From: Litoribacter ruber
Lineage (GTDB): Bacteria; Bacteroidota; Bacteroidia; Cytophagales; Cyclobacteriaceae
Assembly (NCBI RefSeq): GCF_018500185.1
Contig: NZ_JAHBGI010000003.1
Span: 186,001 to 250,000 of the forward strand
Length of the DNA: 64,000 bases
Direction: 5' to 3'
Part shown: piece by piece, positions 59,810 through 64,000 of the stretch
Numbering within the stretch: the first letter of the stretch is position 1
Layout of the letters: every line of letters begins with the position of its first letter
The notes under the pieces: generated by a model
The model's input: only the letters and a program-made list of their open reading frames with translations
The model's database searches: none
Told to the model about the DNA's origin: nothing
Translations under genes and position numbers: made by a program

Positions 59810-60670
59810 ATGGAGACCATTATTCGTATAGCCGTCCAAAAAAGCGGTAGATTAAGTGAAGATTCCCTCGCCCTGCTAAAAGAGTGCGGCATTAAGTTTT
59901 ACAATGGTGGCGGAAAGCTAAAATCCCCATCCACCAATTTCCCCATAGAATTCCTGTTTTTACGCGATGACGACATCCCTGGCTACGTGGCCGATGGTGT
60001 AGCAGATATTGGAATTGTTGGAGAAAATGAACTGGTGGAGAAAAACAAAGAGGTCAAAACCCTTCATAAACTTGGCTTTTCCAAATGCCGCCTTTCCCTC
60101 GCCATCCCAAAAAGTCAGGCTTACGCAGGGCTGGAGTACTTTAACGGAAAGAACATCGCCACTTCTTACCCCAGGATTCTGGGCAACTACCTTTCAGAAA
60201 ATAACATCCAGGCAGAAATACACGAAATATCCGGCTCTGTAGAAATCGCCCCTAGTATTGGTTTGGCTGAGGGAATTTGTGATATTGTGAGTTCGGGTTC
60301 TACGCTTATGATGAACGGGTTGAAGGAGGTTGAAAAAATCTTCAACTCAGAGGCAGTACTTATCAGTAATAAAGACCTGACCGCCGAAAAACAGGCCATC
60401 ATTGAGAAGTTGCTTTTCCGCATCAATGCCGTGCAAACCGGAAAAAGCAACCGTTACGTGCTTTTGAATGCACCCAATGAATCGCTTGAAAAAATTACAG
60501 CTTTGATCCCTGGAATGAAAAGTCCCACCATTCTTCCTTTGGCTGAAGAAGGCTGGTCCTCGGTTCATTCCGTAATTCCAGAAGATCAGTTTTGGGAAGT
60601 TATTGAAGAATTGAAGGGTGCCGGGGCCCAAGGCATATTGGTAGTACCGATTGAAAAAATGGTGATTTAA
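59810..60670 (+). CDS. hisG: ATP phosphoribosyltransferase, long form
   Basis: First step of histidine synthesis, joining ATP and PRPP. 286 residues: a two-lobed periplasmic-binding-like catalytic part at 1-210 (AVQKSGRLSEDSLALLKECG, and the PRPP loop SGSVEIAPSIGLAEGICDIVSSGSTL, split) and a C-terminal ACT-like regulatory domain at about 215-286 that confers feedback inhibition by histidine. The long form does not need HisZ, and none is seen. Confidence 0.96.
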   Translation: METIIRIAVQKSGRLSEDSLALLKECGIKFYNGGGKLKSPSTNFPIEFLFLRDDDIPGYVADGVADIGIVGENELVEKNKEVKTLHKLGFSKCRLSLAIPKSQAYAGLEYFNGKNIATSYPRILGNYLSENNIQAEIHEISGSVEIAPSIGLAEGICDIVSSGSTLMMNGLKEVEKIFNSEAVLISNKDLTAEKQAIIEKLLFRINAVQTGKSNRYVLLNAPNESLEKITALIPGMKSPTILPLAEEGWSSVHSVIPEDQFWEVIEELKGAGAQGILVVPIEKMVI

Positions 60671-60678
60671 CGCATAAG

Positions 60679-61974
60679 ATGAAAATACTCAACAACCCAT
60701 CTCAAAAGGACTGGAAAAAAGAAATCGCAAGGCCTGTCTTTAAGTCCAAGGAAATCCAAAAGCTGGTCAAGCCAATCATGCGCAAAGTCAAACGACAAGG
60801 AGATAAAGCCCTACAGAAGTTTGCATTTGAATATGATCATGTAGAGATTACTGACCTTTTGGTAAGTCGCAAGGAAATTGAGCAGGCTAAAGAAAAGGTT
60901 TCTGCCGAACTGAAGCAGGCCATTCAGGTTGCCCTGGAAAACATTGAGAAATTTCACGAGGCACAACAAACTCCGGATCTCAAAATGGAGACCATGGAAG
61001 GGGTGACCTGCATGAGAAGAAGTGTGCCCATTCAGCGTGTAGGACTTTACGTCCCAGGAGGTACTGCCCCCTTGTTCTCTACAGTTTTAATGCTGGGAGT
61101 ACCAGCAAATATTGCGGGATGTGAGGAAATTGTGCTATGTACACCCCCCAACAAGGAAGGAAAAATTCACCCGGCCATATTGTATACAGCGGATCTAATC
61201 GGTATTGATAAAATCGTAAAGGCAGGCGGCGCACAAGCAATAGCTGCCATGACTTATGGCACCGAGTCTGTCCCCAAGGTGGATAAAATTTTCGGTCCTG
61301 GAAACCAATACGTGACCGCTGCAAAGCAACTGGCCACCAAAAAGGGCGTTGCCATCGACATGCCAGCTGGACCTTCGGAAGTTTTGGTGTATGCTGATGA
61401 AACTTCTATCCCATCCTTTGTGGCGGCCGACCTATTATCCCAAGCAGAGCACGGTGTGGACTCACAGGTAATTTTGGTAGCCAACACCGAAAAGGTAGCC
61501 AAAGCTGCTATCATGGAAGTAGACAAGCAACTTGAAAAACTCCCCCGCAAAGCCATTGCAGAAAAAGCACTTGACAATTCCGTAGCTATTGTGATGAGTA
61601 ACGAGGATAAAGCCCTAGCCTTAATCAATGAATATGCTCCCGAGCATTTGATTTTGGTAGTTGAAAACAGTGACCAGGTTGCCCTGAAGATTAAGAATGC
61701 AGGTTCTGTTTTCATCGGTAATTTCACTCCAGAATCCGCTGGGGATTATGCTTCTGGCACCAACCATACTCTACCCACCTACGGTTTCGCCAAAAGCTTT
61801 AGCGGCGTATCGCTTGACAGTTTTGTAAAAAAAATCACCTATCAGAAGTTGAATGCAAATGGCATCCAAAATTTAGGGCCGACTATTGAAGTAATGGCAG
61901 GGGCTGAACTGTTGGAAGCCCACAAAAATGCCGTCAGTTTACGCCTGAAATATTTAAAGGAAAAGGAGTCATGA
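60679..61974 (+). CDS. hisD: Histidinol dehydrogenase
   Basis: Last two steps of histidine synthesis, histidinol to histidine with NAD+ and Zn2+. 431 residues. Signature VDKIFGPGNQYVTAAKQLATKKGVAIDMPAGPSEVLV (split, about 200-236), then LSQAEHGVDSQ with the zinc Gln/His pair, YAPEHL near 316 and SGTNHTLPT near 360. 8 bp after hisG; overlaps hisC by 4 bp. Confidence 0.97.
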   Translation: MKILNNPSQKDWKKEIARPVFKSKEIQKLVKPIMRKVKRQGDKALQKFAFEYDHVEITDLLVSRKEIEQAKEKVSAELKQAIQVALENIEKFHEAQQTPDLKMETMEGVTCMRRSVPIQRVGLYVPGGTAPLFSTVLMLGVPANIAGCEEIVLCTPPNKEGKIHPAILYTADLIGIDKIVKAGGAQAIAAMTYGTESVPKVDKIFGPGNQYVTAAKQLATKKGVAIDMPAGPSEVLVYADETSIPSFVAADLLSQAEHGVDSQVILVANTEKVAKAAIMEVDKQLEKLPRKAIAEKALDNSVAIVMSNEDKALALINEYAPEHLILVVENSDQVALKIKNAGSVFIGNFTPESAGDYASGTNHTLPTYGFAKSFSGVSLDSFVKKITYQKLNANGIQNLGPTIEVMAGAELLEAHKNAVSLRLKYLKEKES

Positions 61975-63035
61975 GTTTTGATTTAAAAAGCCTTTTAAGA
62001 CCTCACATTGCAGGCCTTAAGCCTTATAGCTCAGCAAGGGACGAGTATGCCGGCAAAGAAGGCATATTCCTAGACGCCAACGAAAACCCATATGGCTCCA
62101 CAGCTCCGGGAAACTTTAACCGATACCCTGATCCCTATCAAATTGAAATAAAAGAGAAGCTGGCTGAAATCAAAAAGGTAAAGCCAGATCAGGTATTTTT
62201 GGGAAATGGCAGCGATGAAGCCATTGACTTGTTGTTGCGCGCATTTTGCAACCCTGGAAAAGACAACATTATCATCCTCCCCCCCACTTACGGTATGTAT
62301 GAGGTAAGTGCGGCAATAAATGATGTGGAGATTAAGCGGGTTCCATTATGCGAAGATTTCCAGCTGCAGCCCCAGAAGATTTTAGAAGCTGTAAATGATT
62401 TCACCAAAGTGATCTTCATCTGCAGCCCTAATAATCCGACTGGAAACTTGATGAAAAAGAAAGACATCTATCAGGTGTTGGAAAATTTCAACGGGATAGT
62501 AGTAGTTGACGAAGCCTATATAGATTTTGCGCCGGAAGTCAGCATGGTTGCCGAACTTGAAAAGTATCCTAACCTAGTGGTCATTCAGACTTTCTCCAAG
62601 GCTTGGGGACTGGCTGCATTGCGGATCGGAATGGGGTTCGCCTCAACGCAGATCATCAGCATCCTAAACCTAATCAAACCGCCCTATAACATTAGCGGTC
62701 TGACTCAGGAAAAAGTCCTTGAAGCACTATCACTTCCAAACGCCGTGTATGGCATGGTGGGAAAAATCATGGAAGGAAAAAATGAACTGGTTAGAAAACT
62801 TGAGGAAATGGATGAAGTGATCCAAGTCTACCACTCAGATGCCAATTTCGTTCTAGTAAAAATCCCACAAGCCAAGGAAATTTACCATTATTTGATTGAG
62901 GAAAAAATCATCATTCGGGACAGAAGCAAAGTCACCTTATGCGATAACTGCCTACGAATCTCTGTGGGCACTCCTGAAGAAAACGAGGCCTTCCTTACTG
63001 CATTTGCTTCGTACACCAAACCAACTACAAAATGA
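61971..63035 (+). CDS. hisC: Histidinol-phosphate aminotransferase
   Basis: Fold-type I PLP transaminase making histidinol phosphate. 354 residues. [10 protein letters not shown] near 33, [14 protein letters not shown] near 82, SPNNPTGN near 150, DEAYIDFA near 180, PLP lysine in [14 protein letters not shown] near 212. Overlaps hisD (ATGA) and hisB (ATGA) by 4 bp each, so translation is coupled through the operon. Confidence 0.96.
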   Translation: MSFDLKSLLRPHIAGLKPYSSARDEYAGKEGIFLDANENPYGSTAPGNFNRYPDPYQIEIKEKLAEIKKVKPDQVFLGNGSDEAIDLLLRAFCNPGKDNIIILPPTYGMYEVSAAINDVEIKRVPLCEDFQLQPQKILEAVNDFTKVIFICSPNNPTGNLMKKKDIYQVLENFNGIVVVDEAYIDFAPEVSMVAELEKYPNLVVIQTFSKAWGLAALRIGMGFASTQIISILNLIKPPYNISGLTQEKVLEALSLPNAVYGMVGKIMEGKNELVRKLEEMDEVIQVYHSDANFVLVKIPQAKEIYHYLIEEKIIIRDRSKVTLCDNCLRISVGTPEENEAFLTAFASYTKPTTK

Positions 63036-64000
63036 AAAAAGTATTATTCATAGACCGTGACGGCACTATTATCATTGAGCCACCGGTTACCTTTCAAATA
63101 GATAGCTTGGAACTGCTGGAATTTTATCCGGGAGTAATTTCCAATTTGAAAAAAATTGTGGACGACACCGAATTTGAGCTGGTAATGATTACCAATCAAG
63201 ACGGTTTGGGAACGTCCTCTTTTCCTGAAGAAACCTTTTGGCCAGCACAAAACAAGATGCTTCGGATATTAGAGCAAGAGGGTATTTTCTTCAGGGAAAT
63301 CCACATCGACAGATCGTTTGAACATGAAAACTTACCAACCAGAAAACCTGGAATTGGCCTTTTGCAACATTTTCTGAATGGTGACTACGATCTGGAAAAC
63401 AGCTACGTGATCGGTGACAGACTATCTGATGTCAAGCTTGCTGAAAATCTAGGCGCCAAATCGATTTTTATCGGCGACCCTGTCGACTCTGCCGCCCTAT
63501 CCACAAAATCCTGGGAGGAAATTTATAATTTCCTTAAAAATCCTTCCAGAAAAGCTTCAGTGGAAAGGAAAACTTCTGAAACTGAAATTAAAATAGAAGT
63601 CAACCTTGACGGAACGGGAAAGTGCGATATCGACACCGGTTTGCCATTTTTTGACCATATGCTCGAGCAGCTCGGGAAACATGGAGGCACTGACCTCACG
63701 ATCAAGGTGAAGGGCGACTTGCATATCGATGAGCACCATACTATCGAGGACACTGCCTTGGCCCTTGGTGAGGCTTATCTCAAAGCATTAGGGAACAAAA
63801 AAGGAATCTACCGCTATGGATTTCTACTTCCTATGGATGATGTATTAGCTCAAGTGGCCATTGATTTCGGAGGAAGACCTTGGATGGTCTGGGAGGCTGA
63901 ATTTAAAAGGGAAAAAATTGGTGACATGCCAACGGAAATGTTTTTCCATTTCTTCAAGTCTTTTAGTGATACAGCCAAATGCAATTTGAACATCAAAGCG
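63032..64000 (+). CDS. hisB: Bifunctional histidinol-phosphatase / imidazoleglycerol-phosphate dehydratase (3' end cut by window)
   Basis: 323 codons in frame to the window end; about 55 residues missing from the usual ~378. N-terminal HAD phosphatase ([12 protein letters not shown] with the two catalytic Asp; [22 protein letters not shown]) at about 1-165, then the dehydratase domain from about 190 ([30 protein letters not shown]). The zinc loop of the E. coli phosphatase domain (CxHx..CxC before RKP) is replaced by [17 protein letters not shown], with no Cys. Confidence 0.95.
   Translation, partial: MKKVLFIDRDGTIIIEPPVTFQIDSLELLEFYPGVISNLKKIVDDTEFELVMITNQDGLGTSSFPEETFWPAQNKMLRILEQEGIFFREIHIDRSFEHENLPTRKPGIGLLQHFLNGDYDLENSYVIGDRLSDVKLAENLGAKSIFIGDPVDSAALSTKSWEEIYNFLKNPSRKASVERKTSETEIKIEVNLDGTGKCDIDTGLPFFDHMLEQLGKHGGTDLTIKVKGDLHIDEHHTIEDTALALGEAYLKALGNKKGIYRYGFLLPMDDVLAQVAIDFGGRPWMVWEAEFKREKIGDMPTEMFFHFFKSFSDTAKCNLNIKA

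Overview
The window looks like a stretch of chromosome from a marine-type member of the Bacteroidota, most likely family Cyclobacteriaceae (Echinicola, Cyclobacterium or Algoriphagus relatives). The grounds are a SusC/SusD pair, Bacteroidota-only families (DUF4394, DUF4136, DUF2490, DUF4199, DUF2207), H1-like histone, bifunctional HisB, tRNA-type genes without an encoded CCA, and promoters of the form TTTG-N19..21-TAnnTTTG. No phage, plasmid, CRISPR or resistance island is visible. It is mostly core chromosome broken up by many small intergenic repeats.

Layout. 1-5400: truncated alaS, an M23 envelope peptidase, then a MerR regulator overlapping dprA. 5400-12500 (minus strand): a Tat-exported amidohydrolase, a frameshifted lipoprotein gene, a cupin, a thin [2Fe-2S] ferredoxin with a DUF819 membrane protein, a NUDIX hydrolase overlapping a lipoprotein, and a TetR regulator. 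12600-24000 (mostly plus): ligA with a large insertion, a DUF6913-like protein, dapA, H1 histone and an alpha-oxoamine synthase (both minus), then a tight run accC-DUF1015-maf-YdeI and a secreted protein that looks like an inactivated M48 peptidase. 24000-25430: a REP cluster with its RayT-type transposase and a lipoprotein. 25500-31300 (minus): wrbA and an outer-membrane/lipoprotein group. 31900-34100: a Na+/Ca2+ antiporter and two small envelope proteins. 34100-37500 (minus): DUF4394 lipoprotein, anti-sigma and ECF sigma factor. 37690-37950: a free-standing promoter, a strange tRNA-like RNA and an intrinsic terminator. 38000-44400: mixed small genes, a PAS kinase and a DUF2207 membrane protein. 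44660-50000: arginine metabolism (arginine decarboxylase, arginase, argS). 50000-53000: glutathione peroxidase, menA, Usp, SUI1. 53200-59130 (minus): a SusC-SusD-lipoprotein operon. 59570-64000: a histidine operon hisG-D-C-B behind a His-rich leader peptide; hisB is cut by the window end.

The most unusual items are: (i) the tRNA-like RNA at 37747-37882, with good acceptor, D and T arms but about 67 nt where a variable loop should be; (ii) a family of roughly 120-150 bp MITE-like elements with terminal inverted repeats and a CTTCGGT heptad core, found at five or more intergenic sites in both orientations; (iii) a RayT transposase beside its REP array but with the first His of its HUH motif replaced by Tyr; (iv) a 142-residue insertion inside LigA; (v) a histidine leader peptide that its predicted promoter places almost at the transcript 5' end; (vi) a lipoprotein gene whose signal peptide and body lie in different frames.

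All calls come from reading the sequence and recalled family knowledge; no database search was run.
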